This document shows, one piece after another, positions 26,387 to 34,522 of a stretch of DNA of 64,000 nt. Each line of letters opens with the position of its first letter. The stretch's first letter is position 1. The position numbers and the translations under genes are program-made. The stretch is from the NCBI RefSeq assembly GCF_014651135.1, contig NZ_BMWH01000001.1:309194-373193 (forward strand), read 5' to 3'. The notes under the pieces are model-generated. The model made no database searches. It saw nothing but the letters and a program-made list of their open reading frames with translations, and was not told the origin of the DNA. Origin of the DNA: Streptomyces echinoruber (lineage in GTDB: Bacteria > Actinomycetota > Actinomycetes > Streptomycetales > Streptomycetaceae).

Positions 26387-27823
26387 TCACCCGAGGGTGT
26401 CGCCCTCTCCGATGTGGTGGACGCGGACCATGTTCGTCGTGCCGGGCATGCCGGGTGGGGAGCCGGCGGTGATGACGACGACGTCGCCGGGTCGGCAGCG
26501 GCCGTATTGCAGGAGCAGTTCGTCGACTTGCCGGACCATGGCGTCGGTGGAGTCGGCGTGGGGGCCGAGGAAGGTTTCGACGCCCCAGGTGAGGCTGAGC
26601 TGGGAGCGGGTGGCCGGTTCGGGGGTGAAGGCGAGGAGGGGGATCGGGGAGCGGTAGCGGGAGAGGCGGCGGGCGGTGTCGCCGGACTGGGTGAAGGCGA
26701 CGAGGAAGCGGGCGTGGAGGAAGTCGCCGATCTCGGCGGCGGCGCGGGCGACGGCGCCGCCCTGGGTGCGGGGTTTGTTGTTTTGGGTGAGCGGGGGCAG
26801 GCCGTTGGCGAGGAGGTCGTGTTCGGCGGCCTCGATGATGCGGGCCATGGTGGCGACTGTTTCGGTGGGGTATGTGCCGACGCTGGTTTCGCCGGAGAGC
26901 ATGACGGCGTCGGTGCCGTCGATGACGGCGTTGGCGACGTCGCTGGCCTCGGCTCGGGTGGGGCGGGAGTTGTCGACCATGGAGTCGAGCATCTGGGTGG
27001 CGACGATGACGGGCTTGGCGTTGCGTTTGGCCAGTTTGATGGCGCGTTTCTGGACGAGGGGCACTCGTTCGAGGGGCATTTCGACGCCGAGGTCGCCGCG
27101 GGCGACCATGATGCCGTCGAAGGCGGCGACGATGTCGTCGAGGGCGTCGACGGCCTGGGGTTTTTCGATCTTGGCGATGACGGGGAGGCGGCGGCCTTCT
27201 TCGTTCATGATGCGGTGGACGGGTTTGGCGTCGTGGCCGCTGCGGACGAAGGAGAGGGCGATGATGTCGAAGCCGGTGCGCAGGGCCCAGCACAGGTCGT
27301 CCTCGTCTTTTTCGGAGAGGGCGGGGACGGAGACGGCGACGCCGGGGAGGTTGAGGCCCTTGTGGTCGGAGATCATGCCGCCTTCGAGGACGGTGGTGTG
27401 GACGCGGGGGCCGTCGACGGCGGTGACCTGGAGGCAGACGCGGCCGTCGTCGACGAGGATGCGTTCGCCGGGGCGGACGTCGGTGGCGAGGCCGGCGTAG
27501 GTGGTGCCGCAGGTGTGGTGGTCGCCTTCGGTGCCTTCTTCGGTGGTGATGGTGAAGGTGTCGCCGCGTTCGAGGAGTACGGGTCCTTCGCGGAATCGGC
27601 CGAGTCGGATCTTCGGTCCTTGAAGGTCGGCGAGGATGCCGACGCTGCGGCCGGTTTCGTCGGCGGCCTTGCGGACGTGCTGGTAGCGCTCCTCGTGTTC
27701 GGCGTGGGTGCCGTGGCTGAGGTTGAAGCGGGCGACGTCCATTCCGGCTTCGACCAGGGCTTTGATCTGGTCGTAGGAGTCGGTGGCGGGGCCCAGGGTG
27801 CAGACGATTTTCGCTCGGCGCAT
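26387..27823 (-). CDS. pyk: Pyruvate kinase
   Basis: Converts phosphoenolpyruvate and ADP to pyruvate and ATP, the final step of glycolysis. The 478-residue protein opens MRRAKIVCTLGPATDSYDQI, has NLSHGTHAEHEER, LADLQGPKIRLG, the catalytic VIAKIEKPQAVDALDDI, MVARGDLGVEMPLERVP and the TQMLDSM loop, then the C-terminal allosteric domain (VAFTQSGDTARRLSRYR). Length is typical. ATG 27823 begins at the family N-terminus. It is separated from pdtaR by the tRNA/LAGLIDADG segment and diverges from the nucleotidase gene. Codons are strongly C-ending. Confidence 0.97.
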   Translation of the reverse strand: MRRAKIVCTLGPATDSYDQIKALVEAGMDVARFNLSHGTHAEHEERYQHVRKAADETGRSVGILADLQGPKIRLGRFREGPVLLERGDTFTITTEEGTEGDHHTCGTTYAGLATDVRPGERILVDDGRVCLQVTAVDGPRVHTTVLEGGMISDHKGLNLPGVAVSVPALSEKDEDDLCWALRTGFDIIALSFVRSGHDAKPVHRIMNEEGRRLPVIAKIEKPQAVDALDDIVAAFDGIMVARGDLGVEMPLERVPLVQKRAIKLAKRNAKPVIVATQMLDSMVDNSRPTRAEASDVANAVIDGTDAVMLSGETSVGTYPTETVATMARIIEAAEHDLLANGLPPLTQNNKPRTQGGAVARAAAEIGDFLHARFLVAFTQSGDTARRLSRYRSPIPLLAFTPEPATRSQLSLTWGVETFLGPHADSTDAMVRQVDELLLQYGRCRPGDVVVITAGSPPGMPGTTNMVRVHHIGEGDTLG

Positions 27824-28310
27824 GGTGCGAGCCTAGGGCTTACCGGCGGGTAGCGAATTGGCTGGGTGTGACCACTCAACGGCCTTGGGGTGAAAGGTTG
27901 TTGACAAGTTTTTCATTGTGCGACGAGGTGCTCTGATGAGCATTTCCCGGTGTCGGCCGCTGTTTTTTCGGGCTGGTGTGCGTCGGGTTTATGGAATGTG
28001 CGGGTGATTTCGGTGGCGCGTTCGGCTTGACGGGCGAGGGCGGTTGAAGGCGGGTGGAGGCGGGGTAAAGGGGGTGGCCGGCCGGGGTTCGCCGGGGTGG
28101 TCGTACGTCTCGTTCCGTCCTCGCCGGCCGGTGCGGGCGCTTGGGTTCGTCCGGCGGGTCACCGGATCGAAACCTGCCGGACCTGTTGCCGTCGGTCATG
28201 TTCAGGTCAGAATCTACGCGCATCACCCGTATCTGCTGTCTACCCCACCTGCCGTCTACCGCACCTGCCGTCTGCGCGCGTCGTCGCCTGGCCGAGGAGA
28301 GAGACCGGAC
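27824..28310. other. Divergent intergenic region pyk / nucleotidase
   Basis: These 487 bp contain an AT-richer stretch at 27893-27930 that includes TTGACA (27901-27906), but no matching -10 on the plus strand. GGCGGTTGAAGGCGGG-like repeats lie at about 28040-28075, and near 28250 there are two copies of CACCTGCCGTCT in tandem. No gene is supported. The ribosome site of the nucleotidase is the GAGGAGAGAG at 28293-28302. Confidence 0.5.
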
Positions 28311-30125
28311 ATGCCGTTGAACCGCCGGAAGTTTCTGAAGGAGTCCGCCGTGACCGGGGCGGGGGTGGCCCTCGCCGGTGCGGCGGCGGCCCCGGCGGCG
28401 CAGGCCGCCGAGGCGCGGGAGGCGACGGGCCGCGGGAGGCCCGCCAGGCGGTACTCCCTCACCGTGATGGGCACGACCGACCTGCACGGGCACGTGTTCA
28501 ACTGGGACTACTTCAAGAACGCGGAGTACCGGGACAGCGCGGGCAACGCGCAGGGTCTGGCGCGGATCTCGACGCTGGTGAACCAGGTCCGCGAGGAGAA
28601 GGGCCGGCAGAACACGCTGCTGCTGGACGCGGGCGACACGATCCAGGGCACTCCGCTGACGTACTACTACGCGAAGGTGGAGCCGATCACCGCGCAGGGC
28701 GGCCCGGTGCACCCGATGGCGCAGGCGATGAACGCGATCGGCTACGACGCGGCGGCGCTGGGCAATCACGAGTTCAACTACGGCATCGAGACGCTGCGCA
28801 GGTTCGAGCAGCAGTGCCGTTTCCCGCTGCTCGGTGCGAACGCGCTGGACGCGACGACGCTGAGGCCGGCCTTCCCGCCGTACTTCGTCAAGAAGTTCCG
28901 TGTGCCGGGTGCGCCGCCGGTCAGGGTCGCGGTGCTGGGGCTGACCAACCCGGGCATCGCCATCTGGGACAAGGCCTATGTGCAGGGGAAGTTGACGTTC
29001 CCGGGGCTGGAGGAGCAGGCCGCGAAGTGGGTGCCGAGGCTGCGTTCGATGGGGGCGGACGTGGTGGTGGTGTCGGCGCACTCGGGTACGTCGGGCACGT
29101 CGTCGTACGGTGACCAGGTGCCGTACGTGGAGAACGCGGCGGTCAACGTGGCCCGGCAGGTGCCCGGCATCGACGCGATCCTGGTCGGGCACGCGCACGT
29201 GGAGATCCCGGAGCTGAAGGTCGTCAACGAGCGGACCGGGCGGACGGTCGTGCTGTCGGAGCCGCTGTGCTTCGCGGAGCGGCTGACCCTGTTCGACATC
29301 GAGCTGGTCCTCCGCGGGGGCCGGTGGGAGGTGGAGTCGGTCTCCGCCTCGCTGCGCGATGCCCGCACCGTCGCCGACGACCCGCGGATCACGAGGCTGC
29401 TGTCGGACGAGCACGCGAAGGTGGTGGCGTACGTCAACCAGGTGGTGGGCCGGGCCACACAGACGCTGACGACGGCCGAGGCCCGCTACCAGGACGCCCC
29501 GATCGTCGACCTGATCACGAAGGTGCAGGAGGACGTCGTCAAGGCGGCTCTGGCGGGCACCGAGTACGCGTCGCTGCCGGTGATCGCGCAGGCCTCGCCG
29601 TTCTCCCGCACGTCGGAGATCCCGGCCGGCGACGTGACGATCCGGGATCTGTCGAGCCTGTACGTGTACGACAACACGCTGGTCGCGAAGCTGATGACGG
29701 GTGCGCAGGTGCGGGCGTACCTGGAGTACTCGGCGGAGTACTTCGTGCAGACGGCGCCGGACGCGGCGATCGACGTGGAGAAGCTGACGAACGCGGGCGG
29801 CCGCCCGGACTACAACTACGACTATGTGTCGGGCCTGAAGTACGACATCGACATCGCGCAGCCGGCGGGTTCGCGGATCAGGAACCTGACGTTCGGCGGG
29901 GCGCCGCTGGACGACGCGCAGCAGTTCGTGCTGGCGGTGAACAACTACCGGGCCAACGGCGGCGGCGCGTTCCCGTACGTGGCGTCGGCGAAGGAGCTGT
30001 GGTCGGAGTCGACGGAGATCCGCACCCGGATCGCGGAGTGGGTGACCGCGAAGGGGGTGCTGGACCCGAAGGACTTCGCGTCGGTGGACTGGCGGCTGAC
30101 GCGCGACGGCACGCCGGTGTTCTAG
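28311..30125 (+). CDS. Tat-exported 5'-nucleotidase / cyclic phosphodiesterase family protein
   Basis: A 604-residue exported metallophosphoesterase of the UshA/CpdB family. The N-terminus MPLNRRKFLKESAVTGAG is a twin-arginine signal (RRKFLK) with an alanine-rich core and AQAA cleavage region. The metal motifs are TTDLHGH, LLDAGDTIQG, LGNHEFNYG, VVVVSAHSG and ILVGHAHVEIP. The C-terminal nucleotide-binding domain (about 340-600) has QASPFSRTSEIPAG and NNYRANGGGAFPY. It probably releases phosphate from extracellular nucleotides. ATG 28311 is preceded by GAGGAGAGAG. A second candidate role is 2',3'-cyclic phosphodiesterase. No Pho box was recognised. Confidence 0.9.
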   Translation: MPLNRRKFLKESAVTGAGVALAGAAAAPAAQAAEAREATGRGRPARRYSLTVMGTTDLHGHVFNWDYFKNAEYRDSAGNAQGLARISTLVNQVREEKGRQNTLLLDAGDTIQGTPLTYYYAKVEPITAQGGPVHPMAQAMNAIGYDAAALGNHEFNYGIETLRRFEQQCRFPLLGANALDATTLRPAFPPYFVKKFRVPGAPPVRVAVLGLTNPGIAIWDKAYVQGKLTFPGLEEQAAKWVPRLRSMGADVVVVSAHSGTSGTSSYGDQVPYVENAAVNVARQVPGIDAILVGHAHVEIPELKVVNERTGRTVVLSEPLCFAERLTLFDIELVLRGGRWEVESVSASLRDARTVADDPRITRLLSDEHAKVVAYVNQVVGRATQTLTTAEARYQDAPIVDLITKVQEDVVKAALAGTEYASLPVIAQASPFSRTSEIPAGDVTIRDLSSLYVYDNTLVAKLMTGAQVRAYLEYSAEYFVQTAPDAAIDVEKLTNAGGRPDYNYDYVSGLKYDIDIAQPAGSRIRNLTFGGAPLDDAQQFVLAVNNYRANGGGAFPYVASAKELWSESTEIRTRIAEWVTAKGVLDPKDFASVDWRLTRDGTPVF

Positions 30126-30249
30126 GCGGGGGCCGTGCCGCATCCGCCTCCGGCAGCACCGCCGGGAATGCCGGGACCGCCGGGGGCGCCGGGGGCGGAT
30201 GTGGCAGACTCCCGGGCCGATACGTCGGTCGTTACGGGGGAGAGAATCC

Positions 30250-31164
30250 ATGTATCCGGGTCAGCAGCAGCCGGGGCCGTACGGGCAGCCGGGACCCTAT
30301 GGCGGGCCGGGGGCGTACGGGCAGCCGGGACCGTACGGCGGGCCGGGGCCGTACCAGCCCCATCCGCAGCCGCCGCAGGGACCGTACCCGCCGCAGCCGC
30401 AGGCACCGCAGCCGTACCCGCCGCAGGGCCACGTCCCGCCGCCGCAGGCCCCGCAGTTGCGGATCGGTGACGCGCGGATGCGGATCGATCCGAACCTCAC
30501 GCCGGACCAGCGCGGCCTGGTGCTGAAGATCCAGCAGAAGTCCAAGACGTTCGCGGTCGGCTTCGTGCTCGGCCTTCCGCTGACCTTCGGCGGTGTCCAC
30601 TACGGCCTCACCGAGAAGCCGGCCGGTTTCGCCGCCGCGGCGGCCGGGCTGGTCCTGCTGGCCGTCGGGGCGCTGGCGCAGACACACCTGGTCGCGCTGC
30701 GCCGGCAGTTGCGGCTGATCACCCCGGACGCCTGGCGCTCTCCCGCGGCGCATCTGCCCGGCGCCCGCAAGGCCGCCACCCTCGCCGCCTACGTCAACGG
30801 CGTGCTGGTCGTGCTGTCCCTCGGCGCCGCGGGCTGGCTGCTGGTCAAGGGCGCCGGCTGGGGCGCGTACGGCAACTCCTTCGGTTTCGGCGCGCTCGTG
30901 CTCGGCGCGTCCCTCCCGCTCGGCATGGGTCTGGCCGCCGCGTCCACGATCCCGCAGCTGCTGCGGGTGATCCCGGCCGGTGCGCGGGTCGGGCGTGCCC
31001 TGTACTCGGTCATCCTGGCGCTGGCGGCGATGATGCTCGGCAACGGCGTCAAGGAGGCCGAGCCGCGGGCCGTCGTGGTCGGCGGGACGGTCTCCGCGGT
31101 CTGCCTGGGCGCCATGGCGCTGCTGGGCCGCGCCGCCCGGCGGATGCGCGGCGAGGGCCTGTGA
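30250..31164 (+). CDS. Membrane protein with Pro/Tyr/Gly-rich N-terminus
   Basis: A 304-residue protein of unknown function. Residues 1-68 are low-complexity Gly/Pro/Tyr/Gln repeats (GPYGQPGPYGGPG), a common disordered cytoplasmic tail in actinomycete membrane proteins. A short charged segment (RIGDARMRIDPNLTPDQRG) precedes about six hydrophobic helices between ~100 and 295. ATG 30250 follows GGGGGAGAG. It runs the same way as the nucleotidase, 124 bp downstream. Its last 36 bp, including the stop, have been copied in tandem just past the gene. Confidence 0.75.
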   Translation: MYPGQQQPGPYGQPGPYGGPGAYGQPGPYGGPGPYQPHPQPPQGPYPPQPQAPQPYPPQGHVPPPQAPQLRIGDARMRIDPNLTPDQRGLVLKIQQKSKTFAVGFVLGLPLTFGGVHYGLTEKPAGFAAAAAGLVLLAVGALAQTHLVALRRQLRLITPDAWRSPAAHLPGARKAATLAAYVNGVLVVLSLGAAGWLLVKGAGWGAYGNSFGFGALVLGASLPLGMGLAAASTIPQLLRVIPAGARVGRALYSVILALAAMMLGNGVKEAEPRAVVVGGTVSAVCLGAMALLGRAARRMRGEGL

Positions 31165-31268
31165 GCCACCGTCCGGCGGATGCGCGGCGAAGGTCGGTGA
31201 GCCACCGCCCGGCGGGTGCACGGCGAAGGTCGGTGAGCCACCGCCCGGCGGATGCGTGGCGAAGGTCG
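31161..31268. repeat. Three 36-bp tandem copies of a gene 3' end
   Basis: Units begin GTGAGCCACCG at 31161, 31197 and 31233, exactly 36 bp apart. The body (CCCGGCGGATGCGCGGCGAA) matches the last codons of the preceding membrane-protein gene (RRMRGEGL), and each unit carries a copy of its TGA stop. The array ends 51 bp before the convergent N-hydroxylase gene. Confidence 0.9.
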
Positions 31269-31319
31269 GTGCCCGCCGGACGGTGACGCGCGGCGGGATC
31301 TCGTCCCGCATCCGCCGCC

Positions 31320-32771
31320 TCAGGTCCCGTCCGCGAGGGGGGTGAGTTCCCGGGGGTGACGGGCGGGCGGGGTCTGCGGGCACGGGTGGGGGTGGGGATG
31401 GAGCTGGTCGAGGCCGAAGGTGGTGAAGGCGGTGCGTCCGGGCAGGCGGTAGACCTCCCTGCCGGTGAGGGTGTTGAGGATGCTCGCGCTGCGCCAGGCG
31501 GCCAGGCCCAGGTCGGGGGCGCCGACGCCGTGGGTGTGGGTTTCGGCGTTCTGGACGTGGACGGCGCAGCCGGTGGCGCTGATGGCGGGGTCCAGGACGA
31601 GGCGGTGGCGGGCGTCGATGCGGGGGCGGCCGCGGCTGTCGCGGCGCAGGTGGGGGTCGAGGTCGGCGAGGATGCGGTCGAGGGGGCGCTGCCGGTAGCC
31701 GGTGGCGAGGACGACGGCGTCGGTGGTGAGGCGGCTGCGGGTGCCCTGCTGGACGTGTTCCAGGTGGAGTTCGATGCGGCCGCCGTTGCGGCCTGCGGTG
31801 CGGACGCGGACGCCGGGGACGAGGTGGGCGTCGGGCCAGCCGCCGTGCAGGGTGCGGCGGTAGAGCTCGTCGTGGACGGCGGCGAGGGTGTCGGCGCCGA
31901 TGCCCTTGTGGAGTTGCCACTGGGCGGCGAGGAGCCGGTCGCGGACGGGTTCGGGCAGGGCGTGGAAGTAGCGGGTGTAGTCGGGGGTGAAGTGTTCCAG
32001 GCCGAGCTTGGAGTACTCCATGGGGGCGAAGGCCGGGGTGCGGCCGATCCAGTGCAGGCGTTCGCGGCCGGGGGGCCGGTGGCGGAGCAGGTCGAGGAGG
32101 ACTTCGGCGCCGGACTGGCCCGAGCCGACGACGGTGACGTGCCCGGCGGCGAGGAGGGTGTCGCGGTGGGTGAGGTAGTCGGCGGCGTGCAGGGCGGGGA
32201 CGTCGGGTGCGTCGACGAGGGGGCGGAGCGGGTCGGGGACGTGGGGTTCGGTGCCGATGCCGAGGACGACGGCGCGGGTGTGGGTGCGGCCGGTGGCTCG
32301 GGCCTCGCCGTCGGGACCGAGCCGGGTGTGGTCGACCTCGAAGAGGTTGCGTCCGGGGTTCCAGCGGACGGCGTCGACCCGGTGACGGAAGCGGAGCCGG
32401 GGGAGGTTCTCGCTGACCCAGCGGCAGTAGGCGTCGTACTCGGCGCGCTGGATGTGGAAGCGCTCGGCGAAGTAGAAGGGGAAGAGGCGGTCGCGGGTCT
32501 TGAGGTAGTTGAGGAACGTCCAGGGGCTGGTGGGGTCGGCGAGGGTCACCAGGTCGGCGAGGAAGGGGACTTGGAGGCGGGTGCCGTCGATGAGCAGGCC
32601 GGGGTGCCAGTCGAAGCGGGGGCGTTGTTCGTAGAAGACGGTGTCGAGGCCGGGGATCGGGTGGGCGAGGGCGGCGAGGGACAGGTTGAACGGGCCGATG
32701 CCGACGCCGACCAGGTCGCGGGGGGCGCCGGGCTCGGGCTCGTGGCGGGGCGGGTGGGGGGTGGTGCTCAT
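31320..32771 (-). CDS. Lysine/ornithine N-monooxygenase (siderophore type)
   Basis: A 483-residue flavin N-hydroxylating monooxygenase of the IucD/SidA/PvdA/DesB family. It adds a hydroxyl to the side-chain amine of lysine, ornithine or a derived diamine, making hydroxamate precursors. The FAD site is LVGVGIGPFNLSLAAL, NADPH binds at VTVVGSGQSGAEVLLDLL, and the C-terminal LATGYRQRPL is the family ATGY motif. Its ATG overlaps the stop of the upstream PLP decarboxylase by 4 bp, so the two are coupled. With a decarboxylase partner the substrate is more likely a diamine (cadaverine or putrescine), as in DesA/DesB. No acyltransferase or NIS synthetase is nearby. Confidence 0.9.
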   Translation of the reverse strand: MSTTPHPPRHEPEPGAPRDLVGVGIGPFNLSLAALAHPIPGLDTVFYEQRPRFDWHPGLLIDGTRLQVPFLADLVTLADPTSPWTFLNYLKTRDRLFPFYFAERFHIQRAEYDAYCRWVSENLPRLRFRHRVDAVRWNPGRNLFEVDHTRLGPDGEARATGRTHTRAVVLGIGTEPHVPDPLRPLVDAPDVPALHAADYLTHRDTLLAAGHVTVVGSGQSGAEVLLDLLRHRPPGRERLHWIGRTPAFAPMEYSKLGLEHFTPDYTRYFHALPEPVRDRLLAAQWQLHKGIGADTLAAVHDELYRRTLHGGWPDAHLVPGVRVRTAGRNGGRIELHLEHVQQGTRSRLTTDAVVLATGYRQRPLDRILADLDPHLRRDSRGRPRIDARHRLVLDPAISATGCAVHVQNAETHTHGVGAPDLGLAAWRSASILNTLTGREVYRLPGRTAFTTFGLDQLHPHPHPCPQTPPARHPRELTPLADGT

Positions 32772-34315
32772 CGGGGGGTGTGTCCTTCCACGAGGTTCTC
32801 GGCGGCGTCCGCGGGGTTCTCGGTGGGGTCGCCGGTGTGTCTCCCGGTGTGTCTCCCGGTGTGTCTCCCGGCGCGCTCCTCGATGTGTTCTTCAACGTGT
32901 TCTTCGAGGTGTTTCTCGAGGTATTCCTCGAGGTGTTTCTCGAGGTGCTCTTCGAGGTGCTCTTCGGCGTGTCGGAGCAGGGCGGCCAGGTCGTCGGGCC
33001 GGGTGTGGGGGTTGAGGAGGGTCGCCTTGAGCCAGAGGCGGCCGTCGAGGCGGGCGCGGCCGAGGACGGCGCGGCCGTCGGTGAGGAGGCGGCGGCGGAC
33101 GGCGGCGACGGTGGTGTCGGGTGCGTGGGCGGGCCGGAAGAGGACGGTGCTGAGGACGGGTTCGTCGTACAGCTCCCAGGCGGGATGGTCGCGCACGAGG
33201 GCGGCCAGGTCGCGGGCGCGGGCGCAGACGGTGTCGACGAGGGCGCCGAGCCCCGAGCGGCCGAGGGTCTTCAGCGTGACGGCGATCTTGAGGATGTCGG
33301 GGCGGCGGGTGGTGCGCAGGGAGCGGCCGAGCAGGTCGGGCAGGCCCGCTTCGGTGTCGTCGTCGGCGTTGAGGTAGTCGGCGCGCTGGTTCAGGGCGGT
33401 GAGGTCGCTCGGGTCGCGGACGGCGAGGAGTCCGGCGGCGGCCGGCTGCCAGCCGAGCTTGTGCAGGTCGAGGGCGACGGTGTGGGCGGCGTCGAGGCCG
33501 GTGAGCCGGGCGCGGTGGCGGTCGCTGAACAGCAGGCCCGCGCCGTAGGAGGCGTCGATGTGGAGGCGGGTGCGGTGGGCGGCGCAGCGGGCGGCGATCT
33601 CGGGCAGGGGGTCGATGAGGCCGGCGTCGGTGGTGCCGGCGGTGGCGGCGACGAGCAGGGGACCGGGCAGTGCGGTGAGGGCGGCGTCGAGGGCGGCGGG
33701 GTCGAGGGTGCCGCCGGGTGCGGGTACGGCGACGGGGTCGGGCAGGCCGAGCAGCCAGGCGGCGCGCGGCAGGGAGTGGTGGGCGTTGGCGCCGTGGACG
33801 AGGCGGAGGCCGGCGCCGTGCCTTTCGCGGGCGAGGAGGAGGGCGAGCAGGTTGGATTCGGTGCCGCCGGTGGTGACGAGGGCGTCGGGTGCGGGTGCGG
33901 CGGGGAAGACCTCGGCGGCGAGTGCGCGGGTGACGAGTTCCTCCAGGGCGGAGGCCGAGGGGGCCTGGTCCCAGGAGTCGAGGGAGGGGTTGAGGGCGCT
34001 GGCGGCGAGGTCGGCGGCGGTGGCGACGGCGAGGGGTGGGCCGTGCAGGTGGGCCGCGCACAGGGGGTGGGCGGGGTCGGCGGCGCCGGCGGCGAGGGCG
34101 TGGACGAGGGTGCGCAGGGCGTCGGGGTCGCCGTGCGCGGGCAGCACCTCCCCCACCGCGTCCCGCAGGCGGGCGGCGACCTGTCCGGGGCCGCCGGCGG
34201 GCAGCGGGCCGCCGCGGGCGCGGGCGCCCGCGGCGAGCGTGTCGAGCACGGTGCCGAGCAACGGCCGCAGTGCGTCGGGGCCTTGGGGGCCTGAGGCGAG
34301 GGGCGGTGTGCGCAT
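32768..34315 (-). CDS. PLP-dependent amino acid decarboxylase with histidine-ladder tail
   Basis: A 515-residue group II decarboxylase (fold type I), like the lysine decarboxylase DesA or diaminobutyrate decarboxylase. It has TTGGTESNLLALLLARERHG, GTTDAGLIDPL, LHIDASYGAGLLFSD and the PLP lysine K286 in ALDLHKLGWQP. It probably makes the diamine hydroxylated by the next enzyme. The unusual part is the C-terminus from residue 449: His at 449, 453, 457, 461, 469, 473, 477, 485, 489 and 493, exactly every fourth residue, first in an EEHL helix and then in GRHT units. ATG 34315 has GGAGGA 5 nt upstream. No iron box (DmdR site) was seen upstream. Confidence 0.88.
   Translation of the reverse strand: MRTPPLASGPQGPDALRPLLGTVLDTLAAGARARGGPLPAGGPGQVAARLRDAVGEVLPAHGDPDALRTLVHALAAGAADPAHPLCAAHLHGPPLAVATAADLAASALNPSLDSWDQAPSASALEELVTRALAAEVFPAAPAPDALVTTGGTESNLLALLLARERHGAGLRLVHGANAHHSLPRAAWLLGLPDPVAVPAPGGTLDPAALDAALTALPGPLLVAATAGTTDAGLIDPLPEIAARCAAHRTRLHIDASYGAGLLFSDRHRARLTGLDAAHTVALDLHKLGWQPAAAGLLAVRDPSDLTALNQRADYLNADDDTEAGLPDLLGRSLRTTRRPDILKIAVTLKTLGRSGLGALVDTVCARARDLAALVRDHPAWELYDEPVLSTVLFRPAHAPDTTVAAVRRRLLTDGRAVLGRARLDGRLWLKATLLNPHTRPDDLAALLRHAEEHLEEHLEKHLEEYLEKHLEEHVEEHIEERAGRHTGRHTGRHTGDPTENPADAAENLVEGHTPR
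32831..32971. repeat. 12-bp microrepeats encoding the histidine tail
   Basis: Two adjoining arrays of 12-bp units lie at the 3' end of the decarboxylase gene: about eight degenerate EEHL units, then three near-perfect GRHT units. Period and frame are strictly kept, so copy number can change without a frameshift. Confidence 0.85.
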
Positions 34316-34462
34316 GGGTTCCTCCGGGGCGCGGTGCACACGGGTTTCCGCCGGGATTCCGCGGGGGTTCCAGCTTGGCGCGCCGGGGGCGGTGTGTCCG
34401 TGAAGCCGGGCGGTCGGAACCCGAAAGGTGTACGGCCGCCGGGGCTTTCGGCCTCGGAAGGG

Positions 34463-34512
34463 GGCGGGCCCGGGAGGGGGCCGGGGGTTGCCGGTCCTCT
34501 CCCGGGCCCGCC
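34463..34512 (-). terminator. pepN terminator
   Basis: A perfect 14-bp stem, GGCGGGCCCGGGAG (34463-34476) with CTCCCGGGCCCGCC (34499-34512), encloses a 22-nt loop. It starts 10 nt past the pepN stop codon and also insulates the downstream siderophore pair. Confidence 0.85.
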
Positions 34513-34522
34513 GTGGGGTGCG

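Noticed and set aside
27901..27923. Promoter beginning TTGACA in the pyk/nucleotidase gap
   Set aside because: The -35-like hexamer has no TANNNT at 16-19 nt spacing on the plus strand.
34316..34522. Iron box (DmdR1/IdeR type) upstream of the siderophore-like pair
   Set aside because: No TTAGGTTAGGCT-like palindrome is present, so iron control at this point is not supported.
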